A DNA stretch of 64,000 nt. It comes from Camelus bactrianus (Eukaryota > Chordata > Mammalia > Artiodactyla > Camelidae). The stretch lies in NCBI RefSeq assembly GCF_048773025.1, contig NW_027413957.1:434001-498000 (forward strand). Direction: 5' to 3'. The position numbers and the translations under genes were made by a program. Of the stretch, positions 47,447-60,548 are shown piece by piece (the first letter of the stretch is position 1; every line of letters begins with the position of its first letter). The notes below the pieces were generated by a model. The model was given only the letters and a program-made list of their open reading frames with translations. It was not told the origin of the DNA and ran no database searches.

Positions 47447-47942
47447 AGTGCCGGTATGAAGTTCCAGTAGTTTTCAATGTAAAACCGAGTTGGTGCTAGA
47501 TCTTCCCATATATATGCATGGAGTGGAGTTTTCAAATGAAAAGAATCTTTGTGTTCCCAACAAGCTAGGTGAAGGACAGCTTTCACACACATTAATACTC
47601 AGAACTGAGCATATGGAGAGACGTTCGTTCATATAGCACAAAGGGAACGGGTTGCTGGAGAAACTTTTACTGTGGTTTCTCAGTCTGTTTCCTAGTGCCG
47701 TTTTGAATTTCCTGCAGTTTTCACTGGAAAACCGAGTTGGAGCTAGTACATCCCCATATATATGTATGGAGTGGAGTTTTCTACTGAAAAGAACTTATGT
47801 GTTCCCAACAAACTAGGTGAAAGGCGGCTTTCACACACACTTATCTCTCTGAACTGAGCATGTGGAGAGACGAACGTTCATCTAGCACAAAGGGAACGTC
47901 TTGCACGAAATACCTTTACTCTGGTTTCTCAGTCTGTTTTCT
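47198..47942 (+). repeat. Local duplication, two-monomer offset
   Basis: Monomers 47,198-47,446 and 47,694-47,942 share the rare markers GTGAAAGGCGG, ATCTCTCTGAACTG, GACGAACGTTC and GAACGTCTTGCACGA at a 496 bp offset, with a different monomer (47,447-47,693) between them. The middle monomer has close relatives at 53,873 and 59,062 (TTTTCAATG, TAGATCTTCCC, GGACAGC). Confidence 0.8.
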
Positions 47943-50169
47943 AGTGCCGGTTTGAAGTTCCTGCAGTTTTCACTGTAAAACCGATTTGAAGATTGTATCT
48001 ACCCTTATATATGTATGGAGTGGAGTGGCAACTGAAAAGAACATTTTGTTCCCAACAAGCTAGGTTAAGGACGGCTTTAACGCACACTTATCTTCAGTAA
48101 GGAGCATGTTGAGAGACGTCCGTTCATGCAGCACAAAGGGAAGGGTTTGCAGGAGAAACTTTTACTCTGGTTTCTCAGTGTGTTCCTAGTGCCGGGTTGA
48201 AGATCCTGCAGTTTTCACTGTAAAACCTAGTTGTTGCTAGTTCTCCCCTTATGTATGTATGGAGTGGATTTTGCAAGTGAAAAGAAACTTTGTGTTCCCA
48301 ACAAGCTATGTGGAACACAGCTTTCACACACACTTACCTCTCAGAACTGAGCATGTGGAGAGAAGTTCGTTCATATAGCACAAAAAGTCCGGGTTGCACG
48401 AGAATCTTTTACTCAGGCTTCTCAGTCTGTTTCCTAGTGCCGGTTTGAATTTCCAGTAGTTTTCACTGCAAAATCGAGTTGGTGCTAGTTCTCCCCTTAT
48501 ATATGTATGGAGTGGAGTGTGCAAATGAAAAGAAACTTTGTTTTCCCAACAAGCTAGGGGAAGGAAGGCTTTCCCACACACTTATCTCTCAGAACTGAGC
48601 ATGTGGAGAGCCGTTCATTCATCTAGCACAAGGGGAACGGGTTGCAGGGAAACTTTAAATGTGGTTTCTCAGTCTTTTTCCTATTGCCGTTTTGAAGTTC
48701 CTGCAGTATTCACTGGAAAACCGTGTTGGAGCTAGTACATCCCCATATATATGTATGGAGAGGAGTTTGCACCTGAAAAGAAACTTTGTTTTCCCAACAA
48801 ACTAGGTGAAAAACGGCTTTCACACACACTTATCTCTCAGAACTGAGCATGTGGAGGGACGAACGTTCATCTAGCACAAAAGGAACGTGTTGCAGGAGAT
48901 ACTTTTACTCTGGTTTCTCAGTCTATTTTCTAGTGCCTTTATGAATTTCCTGCAGTTTTCACTGTAAAACCGTGTAGGAGATAGTACCTACCCTTATATA
49001 TGTATGGAGTGGAGTTGCAACTGAAAAGAAACTTTATGGTCCCAACAAGCTAGGTGAAGGACGGCTTCACACACACTTAACTCTCAGAACTGAGCATATG
49101 GAGAGACATTCGTTCATCTAGCACAAAGGGATAGGGTTGCAGGAGAAACTTTTGCTCTGGTTTCTCATTGTGTTTCCTCGTGCTGCTTTGATGTTCCCGC
49201 AGTTTTCAGTGTAAAACCGAGTTGGAACTATTACCTCCCCATATATATGTATGGAGAGAAGTTTGCAACTGAAAAGAAATTTTTGTTTTCAAGAAGCTAA
49301 ATGAAGGACGGCTTTCACACAATCATATCTCTAAGAACTGAGCATGTGGAAAGACGTTCGTTCCTCCAGCACAAAGGGAAAGTTTTGCAGGAGAAACTTT
49401 TACTATTGTTTCTCTATCTGTTTCCTTCTGCCGTTTTGAAGTTCCTGGAGTTATCACTGGAAAACCGAGTTGGAGCTAGTACATCCCCATATATATGTAT
49501 GGAGTGGAGTTTGCAACTGAAAAGGAACTTTGTGTTCCCAACAAGCTAGGTGAAGGACGGCTTTCACTCACACTTATCACACATATTGAGTATGTGGAGA
49601 GACGTTCGTTCATCTAGCACAAAGTGAACGGGTTGCAGGACAAACTATTACTCAGGTTTCTAAGTCTGTTTCCTAGGTCCGGTTTGAATCTCCTGCAATT
49701 TTTACTGTAAAATCGATTTGGAGCTGGTAATTCCCAATATATATATATGGAGTGGAGTTTGCTACTGAAAATAATTTTTGTGTTCCCAACAAGCTAGGTT
49801 AAGGACGGCTTTCACACACACTTATCTCTCAGAACTGAGCATGTGGAGATACGTTCATTCATCTAGCACAAAGGGATAGGTTTGCAGGAGAAATTTTACT
49901 CTGCTTTCTCACTCTGTTTCCTAGTGCCGGTTTGAAGTTCCAGTAGTTTTCACTGTAAAACCGAGTTGGTGCTAGTTCTTCCAATATATATGTATGGAGT
50001 GGAGTTTGCAAATGAAAAAAATCTTTGTGTTCCCAACAATCAAGGTGAAGGGCAGTTTTCACACACACTTATAACTCAGAACTTAGCATATGGAGAGACG
50101 TTCGTTCATCTAGCACAAAGGGAATGTGTTGCAGGAGAAACTTTTACTGTGGTTTCTCAGTGTGTTCCT

Positions 50170-53100
50170 AGTGCCGGTTTGAAGTTCCTGCAGTTTTCAC
50201 TGTAAAACCTAGTTGTTGCTAGTTCTCCCCATATGTAAGTATGGAGTAGATTTTGCAAGTGAAAAGAAACTTTGTGTTCCCAACAAGCTAGGTGAAGGAC
50301 GGCTTTCACAAACAAATATCTCTCAGAATTGAGCATGTGGAGAGACGAACGTTCATCTAGCAAAAAAGGATCGTGTAGCAGGAGATACTTTTATTCTGGT
50401 TTCTCAATCTGTTTCTAGTGCCTTTTTGAAGTTCCTGCAGTTTTCACAGTAAAACCGATTTGGAGATAGTACCTACCCTTATATATGTATGGAGTGGAGA
50501 TGCTACTGAAAAGAAACTTTATGTTCACAACAAGCTAGTTGAAGGACGGCTTTCACACACACATATCTCTTCAGAACTGAGCATGTGGAGAGCCTTTCGT
50601 TCATCTAGCACAAAGGGAACGGTTTGAAGGAGAAACTATACTCTGGTTTCCCAGTCTGTTTCCTAGTGCTGGTATGAAGTTCCTGCAGTTTTAACTGTAA
50701 AACCGAGTTGGAGCTAGTAACTCCCTTATATATGTATGGATTGGAGTAGCAACTGAAATAAACTTTATGTTCCCAAGAAGCTAGGTGAAGGACGGCTTTC
50801 ACACACACTTAAATCTAAGAACTGAGCATGTGGAGAGACGTTCATTCATCTAGCACAAAAGGATAGGTTTGCAGGAGGAACTTTTGCTCTGGTTTCTCAG
50901 TGTGTTTCCTCGTGATGGTTTGATGTTCCTGCAGTTTTCACTGTAAAACCGAGTTGGAACTATTACCTCCCCATATATATGTATGGAGAGGGGTTTGCAG
51001 CTGAAAAGAAATTTTTGTTTCCAAAAAGCTAAATGAAGGACGGCTTTCACACAATCTTATCTCTAGGAACTGAGCATGTGGAAAGACGTTCGTTCCTCCA
51101 GCACAAAGGGAAAGTTTTGCAGGAGAAACTTTTACTATGGTTTCTCTGTTTCCTTCTGCCGTTTTGAAGTTCCTGCAGTTATCACTGGAAAACCGAATTG
51201 GAGCTAATACATCCCCATATATATGTATGGAGTGGAGTATGCAACTGAAAAGAAACTTTGTGTTCCCAACAAGCTAGGTGAAGGACGGCTTTCACACACA
51301 ATTATCACACAGATTAAGTATGTGGAGAGACGTTCGTTCATCTAGCACAAAGGGAACGGATTGAAGGAGAAACTATACTCTGGTTTCCCAGTCTGTTTCC
51401 TAGTGCCGGTATGAATTTCCTGCAGTTTTAAGTGTAAAACCGAGTTGGAGCTAGTAACTCCCATATATATGTATGGTTTGGAGTAGCAACTGAAAAGAAA
51501 CTTTATGTTCACAACAAGCTAGGTGAAGGACGGCTTTCACACACACGATACTCTCAGAAATGTGCATGTGGGGAGACGTTCGTTCATCTAGCACAAAGGG
51601 ATAGGGTTGCAGGAGGAACTTTTGCTCTGGTTTCTCAGTCTGTTTCCTGGTGCTGGTTTGATGTTTCTGCAGTTTTCACTGTAAAACCGAGTTTGAACTT
51701 TACCTCCCAATATATATGTATGGAGAGGACTTTTCAACTGAAAAGAAATTTTTGTTTCCAAGAAGCTAATTGAAGGACGGCTTCACACAATCTTATCTCT
51801 AAGAACTGAGCATGTGGAAAGACGTTCGTTCCTCCAGCACAAAGGGAAAGTTTTGCAGGAGAAACTTTTACTATGGTTTCTCTAACTGTTTCCTTCTGCC
51901 GTTTTGAAGTTCCTGCAGTTATCACTGGAAAACCGAATTGGAGCTAGTACATCCCAATATATATGTATGGAGTGGAGTTTGCAACTGAAAAGAAACTTTG
52001 TGTTCCCAACAAGCTAGGTGAAGGACGGCTTTCACACACACTTATCACACAGATTGAGCATGTGGAGAGACGTTCGTTCATCAAGCACAAAGGGAACGGT
52101 TTGCAGGAGATACTATTACTCAGGTTTCTAATTCTGTTTCCTAGTGCCGGTTTGAATCTCCTGCATTTTTCACTGTAAACAGATTTGGAGCTGGTAATTA
52201 CCCATATATATGTATGGAGTGGAGTTTGCGACTGAAAAGAACTTTGTGTTCAGAACAAGCTAGGTTAAGGACGGCTTTCACACACACTTATCTCTCAGTA
52301 AGGAGCATGTGGAGAGACGTTCGTTCATCCAGCACAAAGGGAAAAGTTTGCAGGAGAAACTTTTACTCTGGTTTCTCAGTGTGTTCCTAGTGCCGTTTTG
52401 AAGTTCCTGCAGTTTTCACTGTAAAACATAGTTGTTGCTAGTTCTCCCCATATGTATGTATGGAGTGGATTTTGCAAGTGAAAAGAAACTTTGTGTTCCC
52501 AACAAGCTAGTTGAAGGACGGCTTTCACACACACATATCTCTCAGAACTGAGCATGTGGAGAGAAGTTCGTTCATATAGCACAAAAGGAACGGGTTGCAC
52601 GAGAAACTTTTACTCTGGTTTCTAATTCTGTTTCCTAGTGCCGGTTTGAATTTCCAGTAGTATTCACTGTAAAATCGAGTTGGTGCTAATTCTCCCCTTA
52701 TATATGTATGGAGTGGAGTTTGCTAATTAAAAAAACTTTGTGTCTCCAACAATCTAGTTGAAGGACGGCTTTCACACACACTTATCTCTCAGAACTGAGC
52801 ATGGGCAGAGACGTTCGTTCATCTAGCACAAAGGGATAGGGTTGCATGAGAAAATTTTCTCTGGTTTCTTAGTGTTTTTACTAGTGCCGGTTTGATGTTC
52901 CTGCAGTTTTCACTGTAAAACCCTGTTGGAGCTAGTACATCCCCATATATACGTATGGAGTGGACATTGCAGCTGAAAAGAATCTTTGTTTTCCCAACAA
53001 CGTATCTGAAGTACAGCTTACACACACAGTTATCTCTAAGAACTGATCATGTGGAGAGACTTTGGTTCATCCAGCACAATGGGAACGGTATGCAGGAGAA

Positions 53101-54119
53101 ACTTTTACTCTGGTTTCTCAGTCTGTTTCCTAGTGCCGCTTTGAAGTTCCTGCAGTTTTCACTGTAAAACCTAATTGTTGCTGGTTCTCCCCATATGTAT
53201 GTATGGAGTGGATTTTGCAAGTGAAAAGAAACTTTGTGTTCCCAACAAGCAAGTTGAAGGACGGCTTTCACACACACATATCTCTCAGAATTGAGCATGT
53301 GGAGAGAAGTTCGTTCATCTAGCACAAAGGGAACGGGTTGCAGGAGAAACTTTACTCTGGTTCCCCAGTCTTTTTCCTAGTGCCGTTTTGAAGTTCCAGT
53401 AGATTTCACTGTAAAACCGAGTTGGTGCTAGTTCTCCCCGTATACATGTATGGAGAGCAGTTTGCTAATGAAAAGAAACTTTGTGTTCCCAACAAGCTAG
53501 GTGAAGGCAGCATTCACGCACATTTATCTCTCAGAACTGAGCATGTGGAGAGACGTTCGTTCATCTAGCACAAAGGATAGTGTTGCAGGAAGAACTTTTA
53601 TTCTAGTTTCTCAATTTGTTTTTAGTGCAGGTTTGAAGTTCCTGCAGTTTTCACTGTAAAACCGATTTGGAGCTGGTAATTCCCCATATACATGTATGGA
53701 GTGGTGTTTGCTAATGAAAAGAAACATTGTGCTCCCAACATGCTAGATTAAGGACCAATTTCACACACAATTATCTCTAAGAACTGATCATGTGTAGAGA
53801 CGTTCGTTCATCCAGCACAAAGGGAACGGTTTGCAGGAGAAACTTTTACTCTGCTTTCTCACTCTGTTTCCTAGTGCCGGTATGAAGTTCCAGTAGTTTT
53901 CAATGTAAAACCGAGTTGGTGCTAGATCTTCCCATATATATGTATGGAGTGGAGTTTGCAAATGAAAAGAATCTTTGTGTTCCCAACAAGCTAGGTGAAG
54001 GACAGCTTTCACACACATTAATACTCAGAACTGAGCATATGGAGAGACGTTCGTTCACCTAGCAAAAAGGGAACGGGTTGCAGGAGAAACTTTTACTGTG
54101 GTTTCTCAGTCTGTTTCCT
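50170..54119 (+). repeat. Older 26-mer HOR, rearranged left copy (16 monomers)
   Basis: Monomers 50,170-51,154 match 55,355-56,339 at offset 5,185 bp (21 monomers). Monomers 51,402-52,636 match 57,580-58,812 at 6,178 bp (25 monomers). Monomers 53,624-54,119 match 58,813-59,309 at 5,189 bp (21 monomers). The offset steps fit a loss of four monomers through a fused monomer at 51,155, a four-monomer segment (52,637-53,623) absent from the next copy, and five fewer monomers before 54,120. Confidence 0.82.
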
Positions 54120-57100
54120 AGTGCCGTTTTGAATTTCCTGCAGTTTTCACTGGAAAACCGAGTTGAAGCTAGTACATCCCCATATATATGTATTGAGTGG
54201 AATTTGCAACTGAAAAGAAACTTTGTGTGCCCAAAAAGCTAGGTGAAGGACGGCTTTCACACACACTTATCACACAGATTGGGCATTTGGAGAGACGTTC
54301 GTTCATCTAGCAAAAAGGGAACGTGTTGCAGGAGATAATTTTACTCTGGTTTCTCAGTCTGTTTTCTAGTGCCGGTTTGAAATTCCTGCAGTTTTCACTG
54401 TAAAACCGATTTGGAGATAGTACCTTCCCTTATATATGAATGGAGTGGAGTCGAAAATGAAAGGAAAATTTTTTTCCAAACCAGCTAGGTGAAGGACGGC
54501 TTTAACACACACTTATCTCTCAGAACTAAGCATGTGGAGAGCCGTTCGTTCATCTAGCACAAAGGGAATGGGTTGAAGGAGAAACTACACTCTGTTTTCC
54601 CAGTCCGTTTAATAGTGCCGGTATGAAGTTCCTGCAGTTTTCACTGTAAAACCGAGTTGGTGCTAGTTATCCCCACATGTGTGTACGGAGTGGTGTTTGC
54701 AACTGAAAAGAAACTTTGTGTTCCCAACAAGCTAGGTGAAGGACGGCTTTCACACACACTTAACTCTCAGAATTGAGCATGTGGAAAGACGTTCGTTCAT
54801 CTAGCACAAAGGAACTGGTTGCAGGAGAAACTTTTACTGTGGTTTCTCAGTCTTTTTCCTAGTGCCGTTTTGAAGATCCTGCAGTTTTAACTGTAAAACC
54901 GAGTTGGAGCTAGTAACTTCCATATATATGTATGGAATGGAGTAGCAACTGGAAAGAAATTTTATGTTCCCAACAAGCTAGGTGAAGGACGGCTTACACA
55001 CAGATATATCACACAGATTGAGCATGTGTAGAGAAGTTCGTTCATTTAGCACAAAGGGAACGGGTTTCAGGAGTAACTATTACTGTGGTTTCTCAGTCTG
55101 TTTCCTAGTGCCGTTTTGAATTTCCTGCAGTTTTCACTTGAAAACAGTGTTGGAGCTAGTACATCCCCATATATATGTGTGGATTGGAGTTTTCTACTGA
55201 AAAGAAACTTTGTGTTCCCAACAAGCAAGATGAAGGACGGCTTTCACACACACTTATCTCTCAGTAAGGAGCATGTGGATAGACGTTCGTTCATCCAGCA
55301 CAAAGGGAACGGTTTGCAGGAGAAACTTTTATTTTGGTTTCTCAGTGTGTTCCTAGTGCCGGTTTGAAGTTCCTGCAGTTTTCACTGTAAAACCTAGTTG
55401 TTGCTAGTTCTCCCCATATGTAAGTATGGAGTAGATTTTGCAAGTGAAAAGAAACTTTGTGTTCCCAACAAGCTAGGTGAAGGACGGCTTTCACACACAC
55501 ATATCTCTCAGATCTGAGCATGTGGAGAGACGAACGTTCATCTAGCAAAAAAGGATCGTGTAGCAGGAGATACTTTTATTCTGGTTTCTCAGTCTGTTTT
55601 CTAGTGCCTGTTTGAAGTTCCTGCAGTTTTCACAGTAAAACCGATTTGGAGATAGTACCTATCCTTATATATGTATGGAGTGGAGATGCTACTGAAAAGA
55701 AACTTTATGTTCACAACAGCTAGTTGAAGGACGGCTTTCACACACACTTATCTCTTCAGAACTGAGCATGTGGAGAGCCTTTCGTTCATCTAGCACAAAG
55801 GGAACGGTTTGAAGGAGAAACTATACTCTGGTTTTCCAGTCTGTTTCCTAGTGCTTGTATGAAGTTCCTGCAGTTTTAACTGTAAAACCGAGTTGGAGCT
55901 AGTATCTCCCTTATATATGTATGGATTGGAGTAGCAACTGAAATAAACTTTATGTTCCCAAGAAGCTAGGTGAAGGACGGCTTTCACACACACTTAAATC
56001 TAAGAACTGAGCATGTGGAGAGACGTTCATTCATCTAGCACAAAAGGATAGGTTTGCAGGAGGAACTTTTGCTCTGGTTTCTCAGTGTGTTTCCTCGTGC
56101 TGGTTTGATGTTTCTGCAGTTTTCACTGTAAAACCGAGTTGGAACTATTACCTCCCCATATATATGTATGGAGAGGGGTTTGCAACTGAAAAGAAATTTT
56201 TGTTTCCAAGAAGCTAAGTGAAGGACGGCTTTCACACAATCTTATCTCTAAGAACTGAGCATGTGGAAAGACGTTCGTTACTCCAGCACAAAGGGAAAGT
56301 TTTGCAGGAGAAACTTTTACTATGGTTTCTCTGTTTCCTTCTGCCATTTTGAAGTTCCTGCAGTTATCACTGGAAAACCGAATTGGAGCTAGTACATCCC
56401 CATATATATGTATGGAGTGGAGTTTGCAACTGAAAAGAAACTTTGTGTTCCCAACAAGCTAGGTGAAGGACGGCTTTCACACACAATTATCACACAGATT
56501 GAGTATGTGGAGAGACGTTTGTTCATCTAGCACAAAGGGAACGGGTTGCAGGAGTAACTATTACTCTGGATTCTAAGTCTGTTTCCTAGTGCCGGTTTGA
56601 ATCTCCTGCAATTTTCATTGTAAAACCGATTTGGAGCTGGTAATTCCCCATATATATGTATGGAGTGGAGTTTGCTACTGAAAAGAATCTTTGTGTTCCC
56701 AACAAGCTAGTTTAAGGACGGCTTTCACACACACTTATCTCTCAGTAAGGGGCATGTGGAGAGACGTTCGTTCATCCAGCAGAAAGGGAACGGTTTGCAG
56801 GAGAATCTTTTACTCTGGTTTCTCAGTGTGTTCCTAGTGCCGGTATGAAGTTCCTGCAGTTTTCACTGTAAAACCTAGTTGTTGCTAGTTCTCCCCATAT
56901 GTATGTATGAAGTGGATTTTGCAAGTGAAAAGAAACTTTGTGTTCCCAACAAGCTAAGTGAAGGACGGCTTTCACACACACATATCTCTCAGAACTGAGC
57001 ATGTGGAGAGAAGTTCGTTCATATAGCACAAAAGGAACGGGTTGCAAGATAATCTTTTCCTCTGGCTTCTCAGTCTGTTTCCTAGTGCCGGTTTGAATTT

Positions 57101-60100
57101 CCAGTAGTTTTCACTGTAAAATCGTGTTGGTGCTTGTTGTCCCCTTATATATTTATGGAGTGGAGTTTGCAAATGAAAAGAAACTTTGTGTTCCCAACAA
57201 GCTAGGTGAAGGACGGCTTTCACACACACTTATCTCTCAGAACTGAGCCTGTGGAAAGACGTTCGTTCATCTAGCACAAAGGGAACGGTTTGCAGGAGAA
57301 ACTTTTAATGTGGTTTCTCAGTGTTTTTCTTATTGCCGTTTTGAAGTTCCTGCAATTTTCACTTTAATACCGTGTTGGAGCTAGTACATTCCCATATATA
57401 TTTATGGATTGGAGTTTGCACCTGAAAAGAAACTTTGATTTCCCAACAAACTAGGTGAAAGACGGCTTTCACACACACTTATCTCTCAGAACTGAGCATG
57501 TGGAGAGACGTTAGTTCATCTAGCACAAAGGGAACGGGTTGAAGGAGAAACTATACTCTGGTTTCCCAGTCTGTTTCCTAGTGCCGGTATGAAGTTCCTG
57601 CAGTTTTAACTGTAAAACCGAGTTGGAGCTAGTAACTCCCATATATATGTATGGTTTGGAGTAGCAACTGAAAAGAAACTTTATGTTCACAACAAGCTAG
57701 GTGAAGGACGGCTTTCACACACACGAAGCTCTCAGAACTGTGCATGTGGGGAGACGTTCGTTCATCTAGCACAAAGGCATAGGGTTGCAGGAGGAAATTT
57801 TGCTCTGGTTTCTCAGTCTGTTTCCTCGTGCTGGTTTGATGTTCCTGCAGTTTTCACTGTAAAACCGAGTTTGAACTTTACCTCCCAATATATATGTATG
57901 GAGAGGACTTTTCTACTGAAAAGAAATTTTTGTTTCCAAGAAGCTAAGTGAAGGACGGCTTTCACACAATCTTATCTCTAAGAACTGAGCATGTGGAAAG
58001 ACGTTCGTTCCTCCAGCACAAAGGGAAATTTTGCAGGAGAAACTTTTACTATGGTTTCTCTAACTGTTTCCTTCTGCCGTTTTGAAGTTCCTGCAGTTAT
58101 CACTGGAAAACCGAATTGGAGCTAGTACATCCCCATATATATGTATGGAGTGGAGTTTGCAACTGAAAAGAAACTTTGTGTTCCCAACAAGCTAGGTGAA
58201 GGACGGCTTTCACACACACTTATCACACAGATTGAGCATGTGGAGAGACGTTCGTTCATCAAGCACAAAGGGAACGGGTTGCAGGAGAAACTATTACTCA
58301 GGTTTCTAATTCTGTTTCCTAGTGTCGCTTTGAATCTCCTGCAGTTTTCACTGTAAACAGATTTGGAGCTGGTAATTACCCATATATATGTATGGAGTGG
58401 AGTTTGCGACTGAAAAGAACTTTGTGTTCAGAACAAGCTAGGTTAAGGACGGCTTTCACACACAATTATCTCTCAGTAAGGAGCATGTGGAGAGACGTTC
58501 GTTCATCCAGCACAAAGGGAAAAGTTTGCAGGAGAAACTTTTACTCTGGTTTCTCAGTGTTTTCCTAGTGCCGTTTTGAAGTTCCTGCAGTTTTCACTGT
58601 AAAACCTAGTTGTTGCTAGTTCTCCCCATATGTATGTATGGAGTGGATTTTGCAAGTGAAAAGAAACTTTGTGTTCCCAACAAGCTAGTTGAAGGACGGC
58701 TTTCACACACACATATCTCTCAGAACTGAGCATGTGGAGAGACGTTCGTTCATCTAGCACAAAGGATAGTGTTGCAGGACGAACTTTTATTCTAGTTTCT
58801 CAATTTGTTTTTAGTGCAGGTTTGAAGTTCCTGCAGTTTTCACTGTAAAACGGATTTGGAGCTGGTAATTCCCCATATACATGTATGGAGTGGTGTTTGC
58901 TAATGAAAAGAAACATTGTGCTACCAACATGCTAGATTAAGGACCAATTTCACACACAATTATCTCTAAGAACTGATCATGTGTAGAGACGTTCGTTCAT
59001 CCAGCACAAAGGGAACGGTTTGCAGGAGAAACTTTTACTCTGCTTTCTCACTCTGTTTCCTAGTGCCGGTATGAAGTTCCAGTAGTTTTCAATGTAAAAC
59101 CGAGTTGGTGCTAGATCTTCCCATATATATGCATGGAGTGGAGTTTGCAAATGAAAAGAATCTTTGTGTTCCCAACAAGCTATTTGAAGGACAGCTTTCA
59201 CACACACATATCTCTCAGAACTGAGCATGTGGAGAGACGAACGTTCATCAAGCAAAAAAGGATCGTGTAGCAGGAGATACTTTTATTCTGGTTTCTCAGT
59301 CTGTTTCCTAGTGCCTGTTTGAAGTTCCTGCAGTTTTCACAGTAAAACCGATTTGGAGATAGTACCTATCCTTATATATGAATGGAGTGGAGTTAGCAAA
59401 TGAAAAGAAACTTTGTGTTACCAACAAGCTAGGTTAAGGACGGCTTTCACACACACTTATCTCTCAGTAAGGAGCATGTGGAGAGACGTTCGTTCATCCA
59501 GCAGAAAGGGAACGGTTTGCAGGAGAAACTTTTAATGTGGTTTCTCAGTGTTTTTCTTATTGCCGTTTTGAAGTTCCTGCAGTTTTCACTGGAAAACCGT
59601 GTTGGAGCTAGTACATTCCCATATATATTTATGGAGTGGAGTTTGCACCTGAAAAGAAACTTTGGTTTCCCAACAAACTACGTGAAAGACGGCTTTCACA
59701 CACACTTATCTCTCAGAACTGAGCATGTGGAGAGCCGTTCGTTCATCTAGCACAAAGGGAACGGTTTGAAGGAGAAACTATACTCTGGTTTCCCAGTCTG
59801 TTTCCTAGTGCCGGTATGAAGTTCCTGCAGTTTTAACTGTAAAACCGAGTTGGAGCAAGTAACTCCCATATATATGTATGGTTTGGAGTAGCAACTGAAA
59901 AGAAACTTTATGTTCACAACAAGCTAGGTGAAGGACGGCTTTCACACACACGAAACTCTCAGAAATGTGCATGTGGGGAGACGTTCGTTCATCTAGCACA
60001 AAGGGATAGGGTTGCAGGAGGAAATTTTGCTCTGGTTTCTCAGTCTGTTTCCTCGTGCTGGTTTGATGTTCCTGCAGTTTTCACTGTAAAACCGAGTTTG

Positions 60101-60548
60101 AACTTTACCTCCCAATATATATGTATAGAGAGGACTTTTCAACTGAAAAGAAATTTTTGTTTCCAAGAAGCTAAGTGAAGGACGGCTTTCACACAATCTT
60201 ATCTCTAAGAACTGAGCATGTGGAAAGACGTTCGTTCCTCCAGCACAAAGGGAAAGTTTTGCAGGAGAAACTTTTACTATGGTTTCTCTAACTGTTTCCT
60301 TCTGCCGTTTTGAAGTTCCTGCAGTTTTCACTGTAAAACCGAATTGGTGCTAGTACATTCCCATATATATGTATGGAGTGGAGTTTGCAAGTGAAAAGGA
60401 ACTTTGTGTTCCCAACAAGCTAGTTGAAGGACGGCTTTCACACACACTTATCACACAGATTGAGCATGTGGAGAGACGATCGTTCATCAAGCACAAAGGG
60501 AACGGGTTGCAGGAGAAACTTTTACTGTGGTTTCTCAGTCTGTTTCCT
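54120..60548 (+). repeat. Older 26-mer HOR, complete copy
   Basis: Twenty-six monomers, 6,429 bp. The first 14 recur from 60,549 onward at a constant 6,429-6,430 bp offset. It includes, in order, relatives of m15, m16, m1, m14 and m15, then of m10, m11, m12, m13, m7, m8 and m9, then a second m11-m12-m13-m7 series. Divergence between its copies is visibly greater than between units of the left array, but the copies are still alignable without gaps over 3 bp. Confidence 0.86.
57332..60548 (+). repeat. Nested nine-monomer-offset duplication within the older HOR
   Basis: Monomers 57,332, 57,580, 57,827 and 58,073 recur at 59,559, 59,807, 60,054 and 60,301 (offset 2,227-2,228 bp, nine monomers). 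Shared markers: GTGTTTTTCTTATTGCC, ATGTATGGTTTGGAGTAGC, GAGTTTGAACTTTACC and ATCAAGCACAAAGGG. The left copy of this HOR (50,170-54,119) lacks the second block, so it arose or was lost within the older HOR. Confidence 0.82.

Larger units (their letters stand above)
45836..50169 (+). repeat. Older, near-monomeric satellite layer
   Basis: About 17 monomers plus the right part of the chimeric one, with starts at 45,965, 46,212, 46,459, 46,706, 46,952, 47,198, 47,447, 47,694, 47,943, 48,188, 48,436, 48,683, 48,932, 49,179, 49,427, 49,675 and 49,923. They differ from each other and from the HOR by many substitutions and 1-3 bp indels, without foreign insertions. Monomers 48,683, 48,932, 49,179 and 49,427 resemble m9, m10 (with an m11-like end), m12 and m13, in HOR order. 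Confidence 0.9.

Noticed and set aside
59993-60331. Longest open frame in the window (112 codons, minus strand)
   Set aside because: It crosses two monomers through local indels in the old layer, and the equivalent position in other copies is interrupted. No start context or domain is recognisable.
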